NCBI RefSeq assembly: GCF_003626695.1
Contig: NZ_RBAH01000007.1
Coordinates: 124,001 to 188,000, forward strand
Length of the DNA: 64,000 bases
From: Paenibacillus ginsengarvi
GTDB lineage: Bacteria; Bacillota; Bacilli; Paenibacillales; NBRC-103111
Direction: 5' to 3'
In this document: positions 26,140 through 35,577 of the stretch, piece by piece
Layout: each line of letters begins with the position of its first letter
Numbering within the stretch: the stretch's first letter is position 1
Notes under the pieces: generated by a model
What the model was told of the DNA's origin: nothing
Databases searched by the model: none
What the model saw: the letters and a program-made list of their open reading frames with translations, nothing else
Made by a program: the position numbers and the translations under genes

Positions 26140-27501
26140 ATGGCTTTAAAAGTTTGCAAGTTCGGCGGCACTTCGCTGGCTTCCGCCGAGCAGTTCCGCA
26201 AAGTGGCTCAAATCGCGCTGGCTGATTCGGACCGTAAAATCGTCGTTGTATCGGCACCCGGCAAACGAAACAAGCCGGATACGAAAGTGACGGATATGCT
26301 GATCGCCTATGCCGAAGCTTTTCTTGCCGGGCAAGGCGCGGAAGAGGTTCAAGCGTCGATTCTGGAACGCTTCGCCGGAATTATTGAAGGTTTGGAACTC
26401 CCTAAGGATGAGTACGATACGATCGCCCGAATCCTCACCGCTCGCGGCGCAGGCGACCGCAGCCATCGCGCCCGGTATATCGACTCGATCAAGGCGCTCG
26501 GCGAAGAATTCAGCGCGCGTCTGCTTGCCGCCTTTTTGCGCAAGGAAGGGCATGATTTTATATATGTCGACCCGAAGGAAGCGGGTCTCGTGCTCAGCGA
26601 CGAGCCGGGCAACGCCCAAGTGCTTCCGGAATCGTACGATAACTTGCGGCCGCTTCGCGACAGCGAGCACCGCATCATTTTCCCGGGATTTTACGGGTAT
26701 GCCGCCAGCGGCAATCTGGTCGCCTTCCCGCGCGGGGGCTCGGATATTACCGGCGCGATTCTCGCTGCCGCCGTTCAAGCCGACGTGTATGAAAATTTCA
26801 CGGACGTGGACAACGTTTTCGCCGCCGACCCTCGTATCGTAGACGTTCCGGCAGCCATTCATGAAATGACCTATTCGGAAATGCGCGAGCTTTCGTACGC
26901 CGGCTTCTCCGTGCTTCACGACGAAGCGCTGCAGCCTGCGTTCAACGCCAAAATTCCGGTCCATATCCGCAATACGAACAATCCCGAATCGCGGGGAACG
27001 CTGATCTCGCTGGAGCGGAACAATGACGAGCTGCCTGTCGTCGGCGTAGCCGGCTCTTCGGACTTTTGCGCTATTTTCTTAAGCAAATATTTGATGAACC
27101 GCGAGAAAGGCTTCGGCCGCCGCCTGCTGCAAATTATCGAGGAAGCGGGCCTTTCCTACGAGCATACGCCGTCCGGCATCGATCATATTTCTGTCATCAT
27201 CAAGCAGTCCACTTTGACGCCGGAGATCGAAACCCTCGTGCTGGAACGCATCCGCAGCGAGCTTCAGCCCGACAAGCTGATCGTCAGACGCGGCATCGCG
27301 CTCATCATGATCGTCGGCGACGGCATGACGAAGCAGATCGGCATCGCCAAGCGGGCCACGGGCGCGCTGGCCGACAGCCAGGTCAACCTCGAGATGATCA
27401 ACCAAGGCGCATCCGAGAACAGCATCATGTTCGGTATCCAGAATGACGACATGAACAAAGCGATCGTAGCGCTGCACGGTGCATTTTTTAATAAGAAGTA
27501 G
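26140..27501 (+). CDS. yclM: Aspartate kinase, YclM type (aspartokinase III)
   Basis: 453 residues, monofunctional. It phosphorylates aspartate at the head of the lysine/threonine/methionine/diaminopimelate pathway. The kinase domain has KVCKFGGTSLAS (1-14), VVVSAPGKR, FPGFYGYAASGNLVAFPRGGSDITGAILA and FTDVDNVFAADPRIV. Two ACT domains follow (about 315-453: VAGSSDFCAIFLSKYLMNREKGFGRR, VNLEMINQGASENSIMFG). It is close to B. subtilis YclM (ThrD), the threonine/lysine-responsive isozyme. Start ATG is 8 bases after AGGAGG; a strong terminator follows. Confidence 0.95.
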   Translation: MALKVCKFGGTSLASAEQFRKVAQIALADSDRKIVVVSAPGKRNKPDTKVTDMLIAYAEAFLAGQGAEEVQASILERFAGIIEGLELPKDEYDTIARILTARGAGDRSHRARYIDSIKALGEEFSARLLAAFLRKEGHDFIYVDPKEAGLVLSDEPGNAQVLPESYDNLRPLRDSEHRIIFPGFYGYAASGNLVAFPRGGSDITGAILAAAVQADVYENFTDVDNVFAADPRIVDVPAAIHEMTYSEMRELSYAGFSVLHDEALQPAFNAKIPVHIRNTNNPESRGTLISLERNNDELPVVGVAGSSDFCAIFLSKYLMNREKGFGRRLLQIIEEAGLSYEHTPSGIDHISVIIKQSTLTPEIETLVLERIRSELQPDKLIVRRGIALIMIVGDGMTKQIGIAKRATGALADSQVNLEMINQGASENSIMFGIQNDDMNKAIVALHGAFFNKK

Positions 27502-27506
27502 AGCGG

Positions 27507-27544
27507 AAAAGCTTTGCCGGATCTTTTCGGCAAAGCTTTTTTTT
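27507..27544 (+). terminator. Terminator after aspartate kinase
   Basis: AAAAGCTTTGCCG and CGGCAAAGC pair around an 8-base loop, followed by a run of T (27537-27544). A clear intrinsic terminator five bases after the stop codon. Confidence 0.95.
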
Positions 27545-27590
27545 GCGATTGCGGCGGCGCGGGCCGGGGGCTGGGAGCTTTGGAGCGCCC

Positions 27591-27653
27591 TTAGTGCTCT
27601 TTCGCACACTACTCGCCGCGATCCCGCAACGTTAATGCTCCTTCGCACACTAC
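27591..27653. repeat. Imperfect 22-base direct repeat
   Basis: TTAGTGCTCTTTCGCACACT-AC at 27591-27612 and TTAATGCTCCTTCGCACACT-AC at 27632-27653 differ at two positions, with a 41-base period. It lies in the short gap between the aspartate kinase terminator and the end of the nuclease-like gene. It may be part of a dispersed repeat; other copies were not seen in this window. Confidence 0.6.
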
Positions 27654-27662
27654 ACACCACGC

Positions 27663-28328
27663 TCATACCGGCAAGCTGCGGTTGTCACACACTCGGTAAG
27701 CGCGAACACGCTGCGTCCCCGGAACCGGGATAAGCCATTTTTTGCGAACCAGGCTCTCGATCAGCTTCAATCCCCTTTTCCTGCCCACACCGAGATAGGC
27801 AAACAGCTCTCCCGGCTTAACGAGGCCATTCTGCCCGAACGCCAAACGGACCGCTTCTCTCTCCAGAACCGTCAAACCGTCCTCCGGCTTCGCCGCCGTT
27901 CCATAATGCTTGCCAATGAGCTGCTGCAGCATTTGTTGGCATTGGCGGGGCTTCTCTTTCTCATCGTCGTACGAGAAACGGATGACGAGCCAGCCGTCAA
28001 TCACCAGATGATTTTGCCGATTCAGCTCTTCGGAAAATGGTTTGCGGTTCAGGTCGCGCCGATGCGGCCCGTAGCCGTCTATCTCGATACATACCCGCAG
28101 CATTCCTCTAATGTAAGCGAAGTCGAGATAACGCAAGCCGTCTCGGAAGTCCTGCACCTCGTACTCCGGATGCAAATATTCAAAACTTTCAAAGGCCGGC
28201 CACCACACTGCTTCGGCAAACCATTTTTCCACATGGCCCAAACCTTCCAGCAGCCGCCGCTGCCTTTCCTCGCTCCTTCGGCCTATATGCTCTGCCATCC
28301 ATTCCTCGTACGCCTTCCTTAGATGCAC
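27663..28328 (-). CDS. DUF559/Vsr-like endonuclease domain protein with C-terminal winged helix
   Basis: 221 residues. The middle (about 60-125) has the Vsr/DUF559 endonuclease pattern: YLDFAYIRGMLRVCIEIDGYGPH gives Asp69, Glu82, Asp84 and His89. LVIDGWLVIRFSYDD follows. The C-terminus (about 155-210: TVLEREAVRLAFGQNGLVKPGELFAYLG, KLIESLVRKKWLIPV) looks like a winged helix. The nuclease residues appear intact, so it may cut DNA, but no partner methylase or helicase is near. GTG start, poorly supported; Met11 is an alternative. It sits alone between aspartate kinase and efp. Confidence 0.75.
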   Translation of the reverse strand: MHLRKAYEEWMAEHIGRRSEERQRRLLEGLGHVEKWFAEAVWWPAFESFEYLHPEYEVQDFRDGLRYLDFAYIRGMLRVCIEIDGYGPHRRDLNRKPFSEELNRQNHLVIDGWLVIRFSYDDEKEKPRQCQQMLQQLIGKHYGTAAKPEDGLTVLEREAVRLAFGQNGLVKPGELFAYLGVGRKRGLKLIESLVRKKWLIPVPGTQRVRAYRVCDNRSLPV

Positions 28329-28354
28329 CCTCCATCCACCCCTTCACAAAAATT

Positions 28355-28402
28355 GAAAAAAACAAAAAAGCACCCATCTCCAAAATTGGAAAAGGATGCT
28401 TT
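28355..28402 (-). terminator. Terminator after efp
   Basis: On the minus strand AAAGCATCC pairs with GGGTGCTTT (28402-28367), with an inner CCAATTTTGG, and is followed by TTTTTTGTTTTTTT. Confidence 0.85.
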
Positions 28403-28418
28403 CCTACCCGCAGCTATA

Positions 28419-28976
28419 TTAAGCGCGGGAAATGTACTTGCCATCGGAAGTGCCGATCAGCAAAGTGTCGTTTTCGTTAATGAACAGCGGCACTTGAACG
28501 TTAAGACCAGTTTCGACCTTGGCGTTTTTCGAAGCGCCCGTTGCCGTGTTCCCTTTGATGCCCGGCTCGGTTTCGACGACTTTCAGCTCCACGCTGTTCG
28601 GCAGGTTGATGCCAAGAATTTCGCCATGGTAGCTGACGATGTTGATCGTCATGTTTTCTTTCAGGAAGTTAAGCTCCCACTCCAGCTGCGAAGCAGGCAG
28701 CGTAATTTGATCGTAGGTTTCGTTGTCCATGAACGTGTGCTCTTGGCCGCTCGCGTACAAATATTGCATAGCGCGGTTTTCTACATGAGCCCGTCCTACG
28801 TCCTCGCCTGCGCGGAACGTGCGTTCCACCGTGTTGCCGTTACGCAGGTTTTTCAGCTTCGAGCGAACGAATGCGGCGCCTTTACCCGGTTTAACGTGTT
28901 GGAAATCAAGTACGGTGAAAATATCGTTGTCTACTTCGATCGTAAGGCCGGTCCGGAAATCGTTAACAGAAATCAC
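28419..28976 (-). CDS. efp: Translation elongation factor P
   Basis: 185 residues, three beta-barrel domains. [36 protein letters not shown] places the modified Lys at residue 32, where Bacillus EF-P carries 5-aminopentanol. The C-terminal [25 protein letters not shown] is the family signature. It relieves ribosome stalling at polyproline stretches. GTG start, 9 bases after GGGAGG. It is the last gene of aroQ-yqhT-efp and is followed by a terminator. Confidence 0.97.
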   Translation of the reverse strand: MISVNDFRTGLTIEVDNDIFTVLDFQHVKPGKGAAFVRSKLKNLRNGNTVERTFRAGEDVGRAHVENRAMQYLYASGQEHTFMDNETYDQITLPASQLEWELNFLKENMTINIVSYHGEILGINLPNSVELKVVETEPGIKGNTATGASKNAKVETGLNVQVPLFINENDTLLIGTSDGKYISRA

Positions 28977-29070
28977 TTGTAAGTTCCTCCCAATGGATTC
29001 GAATCTGGGAGCTTGAACGGATAACGTACCTCTCCGCTGACGAAAGCTCCATAGTCCAAAAAAAAGTTTC

Positions 29071-30147
29071 CTAATCGATGATAATAAAGTCTTTTGTCGA
29101 TTGTGTCAATCTTGTCATACCCGTATCAGTAATAACGATATCGTCTTCGATACGAACGCCGCCGAAACCGGGCAAATAAATGCCGGGCTCGACGGTAACG
29201 GTCATGCCGGGCATGAGCACCGTCGCGCTTTGCGACGACAACCGCGGAGCCTCATGCACTTCCATACCGAGTCCGTGTCCGGTGCTGTGGCCAAACTGCT
29301 CGCCGTATCCATACCGCGTAATGATATCGCGAGCCAGGGCATCCGCCTCTTTGCCGGTCATGCCGGGACGAATATGCTCTAGCGTATGCAGCTGCGCTTC
29401 CAAAACGATGTCGTAAATCTCACGATGCCGGTCGGTCGGCTTCCCGAGTACGACGGTGCGCGTAATATCGGAGCAGTACCCTTTGTAGTATGCGCCAAAA
29501 TCGAATTTCACGAACTCCCCGGAGCGCAAAATCCGGTCGCTCGCTTTGCCGTGCGGCAGCGCCGAACGTTCGCCGGAAGCTACGATCGTTTCGAAGGAAA
29601 CCGACGTAGCGCCGTGCTGGCGCATGAATGTCTCGAGCGTCAGCGCCACCTCGTTCTCGGATAAACCCGGCTTCAGCGTCGTGAGCAGATGTACAAACGT
29701 CCGGTCGGCGAGTTCAGCCGCTTCCCGCATGATCGCCAGCTCCGACTCGTCCTTGATCATCCGCAGCTCTTCTACGAGCAGATCCGCGGGAACGAGCTTG
29801 ATGCCGGCCAGATCGGACGCATACGCGCTATAGGCGGCAAACGTAACATGATGCTGTTCGAACCCGAGCTCCCGAATTCCGTTCCGATTCAGCAGTTCCT
29901 TGAGAGTTGTCGTCATTTTCGGGGTGTGCTCGATCACCTCGAAAAATTTGGCCTGCTCCGGCGCCTGCGACATATAGCGGAAGTCGGTAAGCAAATACGC
30001 TTTGTCTGCGGTAATGAGCAAATACCCCGACGAGCCGGTAAATCCGGACAAATACCGCCGGTTATGGTTGCTCGCTACGAGCAGCGCCTCCAGCTTGCGC
30101 TCCCGCATAAGTGTCCGCAGCCGGGACAGTCTCGCCTGTTCCATCAT
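29071..30147 (-). CDS. yqhT: M24-family Xaa-Pro aminopeptidase (YqhT)
   Basis: 358 residues. A creatinase-type N-terminal domain (about 1-130, [15 protein letters not shown]) is followed by the pita-bread metallopeptidase domain. The two-metal ligands lie in [51 protein letters not shown] and [10 protein letters not shown]. It removes N-terminal residues before proline. The ATG overlaps the aroQ stop as ATGA, 5 bases after AAGGAG, so the two are coupled. The order aroQ-yqhT-efp matches B. subtilis. Confidence 0.94.
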   Translation of the reverse strand: MMEQARLSRLRTLMRERKLEALLVASNHNRRYLSGFTGSSGYLLITADKAYLLTDFRYMSQAPEQAKFFEVIEHTPKMTTTLKELLNRNGIRELGFEQHHVTFAAYSAYASDLAGIKLVPADLLVEELRMIKDESELAIMREAAELADRTFVHLLTTLKPGLSENEVALTLETFMRQHGATSVSFETIVASGERSALPHGKASDRILRSGEFVKFDFGAYYKGYCSDITRTVVLGKPTDRHREIYDIVLEAQLHTLEHIRPGMTGKEADALARDIITRYGYGEQFGHSTGHGLGMEVHEAPRLSSQSATVLMPGMTVTVEPGIYLPGFGGVRIEDDIVITDTGMTRLTQSTKDFIIID

Positions 30148-30593
30148 CCATTCTCCTTCTCCACAAGATGCCGGTGCAGCGCCAGCAGCCCCAGCTCATA
30201 GCTCTGCGCGCCAAATCCGGCGATTTGCCCGACTGCAACCGGTGCAATGACCGAAACGTGCCGAAACGCTTCCCTTTTGTGAATATTCGACAAATGAACT
30301 TCCACGACCGGCACATTAACGGTAGAAAACGCATCGCGCAGCGCATAGCTGTAGTGCGTAAAAGCGCCGGGATTAATCAAAATCCCGTCCTTCGTACCGA
30401 AAGCTTCGTGAATGCGGTCGATCAGAACTCCTTCGTGATTCGACTGCGCAAATTCGAGCGTTACCCCGATCGTTCCGGCGAGAGCGGTCAGCTTTTGCTC
30501 GATCGCTTCCAAAGAGACCGTCCCGTAAATGCCCGGCTCCCGAACCCCGAGCATGTTCAGGTTGGGGCCGTTCAGAACCAGTATGTTGTACAC
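30144..30593 (-). CDS. aroQ: 3-dehydroquinate dehydratase, type II
   Basis: 149 residues. [22 protein letters not shown] carries the active-site Tyr region. [31 protein letters not shown] and [18 protein letters not shown] are the other conserved loops of the dodecameric type II enzyme of the shikimate pathway. I chose the GTG 8 bases after GGGTGG, which gives the usual short N-terminus; the frame runs four codons further to 30605. Confidence 0.95.
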   Translation of the reverse strand: MYNILVLNGPNLNMLGVREPGIYGTVSLEAIEQKLTALAGTIGVTLEFAQSNHEGVLIDRIHEAFGTKDGILINPGAFTHYSYALRDAFSTVNVPVVEVHLSNIHKREAFRHVSVIAPVAVGQIAGFGAQSYELGLLALHRHLVEKENG

Positions 30594-30768
30594 GTCAAGC
30601 ACCACCCGTTCGCGGAGAATTGAACAGAAGCCATTTTACCATAACTTTCCCCGCTTTGAGAACTTTTTTTTGAACCGCCGCCCGGACGAACGCTTTAGAA
30701 ATCGTCTCTTCACATGCATCCGCTGCGGGAAATGGACCGCTCCGTTCCGTTCCGCTAGCTCTTGCCAT

Positions 30769-31269
30769 TTAGAGCGCGCTCTCCGGCTCCCGGTGCCGGT
30801 CGTCGGTAAATTCGAACGAAATGGAGAACCCGATGAATAAACCCCACAGCAAATAAAGACAGGCTTCGGTCAAAATCGTGTTCCAATCGGTACGGTCGAT
30901 CCACTTCATCATGCCGGTCGACGGTCCGACAAGCAGCGTCATTAGCGCCCACCAAACCGCTCCGTAAACGAGCCCCGCCCAGTACCCTTTGACGCGCCGG
31001 AACAAAGCGGCATAAAGCAGGGCAGCAAAGATAGAGAACACGATATAAAACAGCCAGCCCATCCAAAAGCCCGCCGTCGTATTGATGATGTTTGGCGCGA
31101 GGAACGGTTTTGCCAGGAAGCTCACCGGTACTTTTGAAAACTTGAAATAAAAGGCGGCTATTTTCACCGCTCCCCATATGACACCGGCAAACAGGCCGAT
31201 CTGCAAAGCAACCGACCAAACTTGCGACTGCCGTTGCTTGTTCTTCTTCCCGTCTTCCTTGTCTTTCAC
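30769..31269 (-). CDS. yqhR: YqhR-family conserved membrane protein
   Basis: 166 residues with four membrane helices (about 18-42, 62-90, 97-115, 134-152) and charged ends. FAGVIWGAVKIAAFYFKFSKVPVSFLAKPF and GFWMGWLFYIVFSIFAALLYAALFRRVKG match YqhR. It lies between yqhQ and aroQ as in B. subtilis. Function unknown. Confidence 0.88.
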   Translation of the reverse strand: MKDKEDGKKNKQRQSQVWSVALQIGLFAGVIWGAVKIAAFYFKFSKVPVSFLAKPFLAPNIINTTAGFWMGWLFYIVFSIFAALLYAALFRRVKGYWAGLVYGAVWWALMTLLVGPSTGMMKWIDRTDWNTILTEACLYLLWGLFIGFSISFEFTDDRHREPESAL

Positions 31270-31394
31270 AGGTATACGTCCTTTCCGCCTTGTTTTTCCT
31301 ATTATGTGTAAACCGGTAGCAAACTAAACGAGTGGCGTTCGGGCCGATAATTCGATACAATAAAGAAGAAGAAACGAAGGAAGGTGACAATCGG

Positions 31395-32369
31395 GTGTCG
31401 CAAAGTCAACCAGCCCCCATTTACGGCGGGCAAGCGGTCATGGAAGGCGTCATGATGGCCGGCAAAACCGTCAACGTAACAGCGGTACGGCGCAAAAACA
31501 ATGCTATCGAATTTTTCGAGGTGCCTCGCAAAGAGATCGCCTGGGTGAACAAACTCAAAAAAATACCGCTGCTCCGGGGTATCGTCGCGATTATCGAATC
31601 CAGCGCCAAAGGCGCGCAGCACCTGAACTTCTCGGCGGAAAAATATGCGGAGGACGAAACCGGCGAAGAGGAACAAAAGGCGTCCGCCAAAAAAGGCTCC
31701 TTCGGCAACCTCTCGATGCTGCTCGGCGTCGCGGTTGTAGGCGTTTTGTCGTTTTTGTTCGGCAAGTTCGTGTTTACGCTCGTTCCCGCTTTTATCGAAC
31801 AGCTTTTATTTCAACATGTATTCTCAAATCAAGTTTTGCACAATCTGCTTGAGGGCGTTATCAAAATCGTTCTGCTGCTCGGGTATATCTACTTCATCTC
31901 GCTGACGCCGCTGATCAAACGGCTGTTCCAATACCACGGAGCCGAGCATAAGGTAATAAGCGCCTATGAAGCCGGCAAAGAGCTGACTGTCGAGAACGTG
32001 CAGAAGTTCAATACGCTTCATTACCGGTGCGGCAGCAGCTTTATGGTTTTTACCGTTATCGTCGGCGTTATCATTTACTCGTTCTTCAAATATGATGGAT
32101 TATGGGATCGTTTGCTGATTCGTATCGTGCTGCTGCCGATCGTTATCGGGCTATCCTACGAAGTGCTCCGGCTCACCAATTCCGTTCGCGATACGCCGGT
32201 GCTTCGTTATCTGGGCTACCCGGGACTGTGGCTGCAAAAGCTGACGACCAAAGAGCCGGACGATTCGCAGGTGGAAGTATCGATCGCCTCGTTCCAAAGA
32301 ATGCTTGAGCTTGAGCGCGAACTGCTCGAAAGCGGCGGGCAGCGCAAGCCGGGACAAGCGGTTTCTTAA
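31395..32369 (+). CDS. yqhQ: YqhQ-family DUF1385 membrane protein
   Basis: 324 residues. PIYGGQAVMEGVMMAGKTVNVTAVRR is the DUF1385 start; several membrane helices lie at about 90-190, followed by RLFQYHGAEHKVISAYEAG, LHYRCGSSFMVFTVIVGV and RYLGYPGLWLQKLTTKEPDDSQVEVSI. The His and Cys residues in the HGAEHK and RCGSSF motifs are strictly conserved in the family and may bind metal. GTG start, 7 bases after AAGGTGA. It is divergent from yqhR. No established function. Confidence 0.9.
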   Translation: MSQSQPAPIYGGQAVMEGVMMAGKTVNVTAVRRKNNAIEFFEVPRKEIAWVNKLKKIPLLRGIVAIIESSAKGAQHLNFSAEKYAEDETGEEEQKASAKKGSFGNLSMLLGVAVVGVLSFLFGKFVFTLVPAFIEQLLFQHVFSNQVLHNLLEGVIKIVLLLGYIYFISLTPLIKRLFQYHGAEHKVISAYEAGKELTVENVQKFNTLHYRCGSSFMVFTVIVGVIIYSFFKYDGLWDRLLIRIVLLPIVIGLSYEVLRLTNSVRDTPVLRYLGYPGLWLQKLTTKEPDDSQVEVSIASFQRMLELERELLESGGQRKPGQAVS

Positions 32370-32415
32370 ATAAAGCACACGATCCATCGCATGAAGACGA
32401 AAGGAGGAACGATCC

Positions 32416-32709
32416 ATGAATCGGCGTTTTCACCCGTTTTTCATCGTGATACTCGTCTTGATGGCGATCGGCATCATCTTCCGGATGATGACCACCCCGT
32501 TCGAGCTCATTGTGGCGATCGTCATTTTCGGGGGCGTGTTCTTGCTGTGGAAATACCCGCCCTCTCGTTTCCGCAAAGCGAACGGGCGCAAGCCATCTTC
32601 CTCCGCCAAACGAACGAAAGAAAGACGAAAAAACGTTCCGTTCCGAGTCATTCAAGGCAACAAAAGGGATGACGACGGCCCGCCGGAAAAACCGCATACG
32701 TACCACTGA
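32416..32709 (+). CDS. Small membrane protein after yqhQ (SA1362/YqhP-like position)
   Basis: 97 residues: two close membrane segments (about 7-25 and 29-46), then a basic, Arg/Lys-rich tail ending FRVIQGNKRDDDG. The layout and the late FRVI-G-K motif recall the SA1362 family (YqhP in Bacillus), which lies at the same place, but I am not certain. A very strong AAAGGAGG site lies 8 bases before the ATG, so it is surely translated. It ends in a bidirectional terminator shared with the patatin gene. Confidence 0.75.
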   Translation: MNRRFHPFFIVILVLMAIGIIFRMMTTPFELIVAIVIFGGVFLLWKYPPSRFRKANGRKPSSSAKRTKERRKNVPFRVIQGNKRDDDGPPEKPHTYH

Positions 32710-32719
32710 AAACATACGA

Positions 32720-32747
32720 ATGCCCGGAGACGCGAATCTCCGGGCAT
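32720..32747. terminator. Bidirectional terminator between yqhQ genes and patatin gene
   Basis: ATGCCCGGAGA and TCTCCGGGCAT form a perfect 11-base-pair stem with a 6-base loop between convergent genes. CTTTAT follows on the plus strand and TCGTATGTTTT on the minus strand. Confidence 0.85.
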
Positions 32748-32763
32748 CTTTATGTTCGCTGCC

Positions 32764-33750
32764 TTACGCCGGCTTGCCATTTTTACCGTTGCGCACAATC
32801 TGATTGAAGCTGCTGATATAGTCCTGAGGCGTCCATTTTTGAAAATAAGCTTTGGCGGCATCGTATCCGGATTTGTACAGTTCGAAGCTTTTTTCCGGCT
32901 TGATATCGAAGTCGGTGACGCGAACGCCAAGCGTCGGCACCTTGATCGTCCGAAACCGGTTTTTCTCTTCGATGTACCGCTCGTCGTGGGCGCCCATCAT
33001 CGTCGCGAACAAAGCCTGAAACATCGAAAGCGGCCCTACAATCGAACGCGGTTCGGCCGAAGGCTTGCCGACCATCTGGAAGCCGAGCGTCGGAATCTGC
33101 TCCTTCTCCGGAATTTTGCTGTTCTCCTCGTCGTAAATCCATAACGGAAAGTTGCTGAGCAGTCCGCCGTCGACGATATAAATGAACTGATCGGTAAACG
33201 ATTCTCCCTTTTTGCGCGCCTTCGCCGGTTTGCGCAAAACGACCGGATCGAAAAAATACGGGATGCTCGTGCTCATTCGCACGGCGCGAGCGACCGAGAA
33301 ATTTTCCGGATTGATTCCATACTGGACAATGTCGTCCGGCAGAACGAGCAGCTTTCCCTGCGAAATATCCGAGGCGATGATCCGCAGCTTACCGCGCGGC
33401 AAGTCGGCGAACGTACGCACGCCTTTTGCGGCCAGCTTCTCCTCGATCCATTTCTCGAGCTTTTGCCCGGAATACAGTCCTTTCTTCACGAACAAGCGAA
33501 CGGCCGGACCCACGATCGGCAATTCATGCAGCCACGACTTGGCGAGAAAATCGGTAAACGGCGTCTCCATAATAATCTGTTTCAGCTCATCCGCCGTATA
33601 CCCTGCAGCCAGCAGCGACGCGACGATCGCGCCTGAGGACGTGCCCGCTACCTGCTTAAACTTTACGCCCCGCTCCTCCGCCGCTTTGACGGCCCCGACA
33701 AGAGCGAGCGCCTTTACGCCTCCTCCTTCGAATACTCCGTTGACGAGCAT
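32764..33750 (-). CDS. yqhO: Patatin-like phospholipase (YqhO)
   Basis: 328 residues. VNGVFEGGGVKALALVGAV gives the oxyanion-hole glycines. GTSSG with nucleophile Ser38 is the GxSxG motif, and IYIVDGGLLSNFPLW gives the catalytic Asp of the Ser-Asp dyad. A lipid acyl hydrolase, cytosolic by lack of a signal peptide. The ATG 5 bases after AAGGGTGA replaces the longer frame to 33798. It lies between mntR and yqhQ as in B. subtilis. Confidence 0.92.
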   Translation of the reverse strand: MLVNGVFEGGGVKALALVGAVKAAEERGVKFKQVAGTSSGAIVASLLAAGYTADELKQIIMETPFTDFLAKSWLHELPIVGPAVRLFVKKGLYSGQKLEKWIEEKLAAKGVRTFADLPRGKLRIIASDISQGKLLVLPDDIVQYGINPENFSVARAVRMSTSIPYFFDPVVLRKPAKARKKGESFTDQFIYIVDGGLLSNFPLWIYDEENSKIPEKEQIPTLGFQMVGKPSAEPRSIVGPLSMFQALFATMMGAHDERYIEEKNRFRTIKVPTLGVRVTDFDIKPEKSFELYKSGYDAAKAYFQKWTPQDYISSFNQIVRNGKNGKPA

Positions 33751-33844
33751 ATCCGTCACCCTTCCGCTGCAAATAAGCGATAGTACGCCTACGAACAACG
33801 TATGCCGCGCAGGTTTGTTCGTATGTCACGCGGCAGAGTGAAAA

Positions 33845-33890
33845 GCAAAAACGCCCCGATCGTTTGCTCTGCGCAAACGACGGAAGCGTC
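33845..33890 (-). terminator. Terminator after mntR
   Basis: On the minus strand a long imperfect stem, GACGC-CCG-CGTTTGC against GCAAACG-CGG-GCGT, is followed by TTTTTGCTTTT. Confidence 0.8.
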
Positions 33891-33907
33891 TTATCGTCAG
33901 GAATAGC

Positions 33908-34333
33908 TTATTCGGTTTCCAGTTCGCTGCGGATGTTCAGCAGCTCGGTGACCCGCTCCGGATTTCGCCGAAACGACTCGACCAGCACCTCGATACAAGT
34001 GATCGAATCCCAGCTCAGGTGATGCTCGATCCCTTCGACATCCTTATAAATGTTTTCCTCCTGTACGCCGATCACCTGGAGGAAGCTCTCGAGCAGATGA
34101 TGACGTTCCACGAGCCGTTTGCCCATCTTTTTACCTTTGGTCGTCAGTACAAGTCCGCGGTAACGCTCATATATCAAATAATTATCTTTATCCAGCTTTT
34201 GGATCATCTTCGTTACAGACGAGGGATGCACCTGAAGCCCTTCGGCGATGTCGGCCACTCGCGCATATCCTTTTTCGTCGATCAGCTTATAAATTTTCTC
34301 CAAATAATCTTCCATGCTCGGTGTCGCTGCCAT
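33908..34333 (-). CDS. mntR: Manganese-responsive repressor MntR
   Basis: 141 residues, nearly colinear with B. subtilis MntR (142). The winged HTH (1-70) contains [27 protein letters not shown]. Mn ligands are conserved: Asp9 and Glu12 in MEDYLEKIY, the His in [10 protein letters not shown], and the Glu-His cluster in [11 protein letters not shown]. It represses Mn uptake genes when Mn is sufficient. ATG follows AGAGGAGGTG. It is divergent from splB and next to yqhO, as in Bacillus. Confidence 0.96.
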   Translation of the reverse strand: MAATPSMEDYLEKIYKLIDEKGYARVADIAEGLQVHPSSVTKMIQKLDKDNYLIYERYRGLVLTTKGKKMGKRLVERHHLLESFLQVIGVQEENIYKDVEGIEHHLSWDSITCIEVLVESFRRNPERVTELLNIRSELETE

Positions 34334-34512
34334 AAGACACCTCCTCTGTTCCGGTATGTAGCCTCAACCTTATTAATGATACACCCTTGGTCCGGACAAC
34401 GCAAGTTTTCGAAAGTAATAGCTGTAAAAAGTAGCAGGTGTCGCTGTCGCTCAGCCGGGGAAACCTACAATCGTGAAAACCAACCTAACGAGGCCGTAGA
34501 GGAGTTGATCCC

Positions 34513-35577
34513 TTGTCCACGGAGCTGCTAACCCCTCCGCGTAAAGTGCGAAATACGCTTCAATTTGTCCCGGAGCTGGTCTACTTCGAACCGGATGCAC
34601 TCGACTATCCGAAAGGCAGACGAATCCATGAATGGGCCGAATCGCTCGGCCTGCCGATCCGAATAACCGGCTCGCACAACCGAATTACCGGACTTCCGGG
34701 CGAGAGCGAGCTGGAGAAGTACAAAATCGCCAAGCGGACGCTCGTTGTCGGCATTCGCAAAACGCTAAAGTTCGATACGTCCAAGCCTTCGGCCGAATAC
34801 GCCATTCCGATCGCGACGGGCTGTATGGGCCATTGCCACTATTGTTATTTGCAAACAACGCTTGGAGCCAAGCCGTATATTCGCATCTATGTGAACACCG
34901 AAGACATCTTGAATGCGGCCCGAGGTTATATCGAGGAGCGAGCACCGGAAATTACGCGCTTCGAGGCGGCTTGTACGTCCGATCCGGTCGGAATCGAGCA
35001 TATTAGCGGCTCGCTTCGGGAGCTGATCGAATTTATGGCGGAGCAGCCGCTCGGACGGCTTCGTTTCGTTACGAAGTTTCATCATGTCGATTCGCTTCTG
35101 GATGCGAAGCATAACGGCCATACGCGTTTCCGGTTCAGCGTGAATGCAGACTATGTAATCTGGCATTTCGAGCCGTCGACCTCCACATTCGCCGAACGGA
35201 TCGAGGCGGCAGGCAAAGTAGCGCGAGCCGGTTACCCGCTTGGCTTCATTATTGCGCCGATAATATGGTTCGACGGCTGGGAGGACGGTTATGCGGATCT
35301 GCTCGCCAAGCTTGGAGCATCAGTACCGAAGGAGACGCCGGATTTAACGTTTGAACTGATTCAGCATCGGTTCACCAAAACCGCGAAAAACGTCATTCAG
35401 CAGCGTTACCCGAAAACAAAGCTGGAAATGGACGAGGCGAAGCGCAAGTACAAGTGGGGCCGCTGGGGACAAGGCAAGTATGTATATCCGGACGAGCAGG
35501 CAACGCTGCTTCGCGAAACGATTACGGAGCGCATTTTCGAACAATTTCCGGAGGCGCGAATCGAATATTTCACTTAA
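34513..35577 (+). CDS. splB: Spore photoproduct lyase SplB
   Basis: 354 residues, a radical-SAM enzyme that directly reverses the thymine dimer called spore photoproduct during germination. ATGCMGHCHYCYLQ holds the cluster cysteines Cys104, Cys108 and Cys111. The hydrogen-donor cysteine is Cys154 in FEAACTSDPVGIEH. RFVTKFHHV, RFRFSVNADYVIWHFEPSTS and FELIQHRFTKTAKNVI are family motifs. TTG start, 8 bases after GAGGAG. No splA regulator gene precedes it, unlike in B. subtilis; the upstream neighbour is divergent mntR. Confidence 0.96.
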   Translation: MSTELLTPPRKVRNTLQFVPELVYFEPDALDYPKGRRIHEWAESLGLPIRITGSHNRITGLPGESELEKYKIAKRTLVVGIRKTLKFDTSKPSAEYAIPIATGCMGHCHYCYLQTTLGAKPYIRIYVNTEDILNAARGYIEERAPEITRFEAACTSDPVGIEHISGSLRELIEFMAEQPLGRLRFVTKFHHVDSLLDAKHNGHTRFRFSVNADYVIWHFEPSTSTFAERIEAAGKVARAGYPLGFIIAPIIWFDGWEDGYADLLAKLGASVPKETPDLTFELIQHRFTKTAKNVIQQRYPKTKLEMDEAKRKYKWGRWGQGKYVYPDEQATLLRETITERIFEQFPEARIEYFT

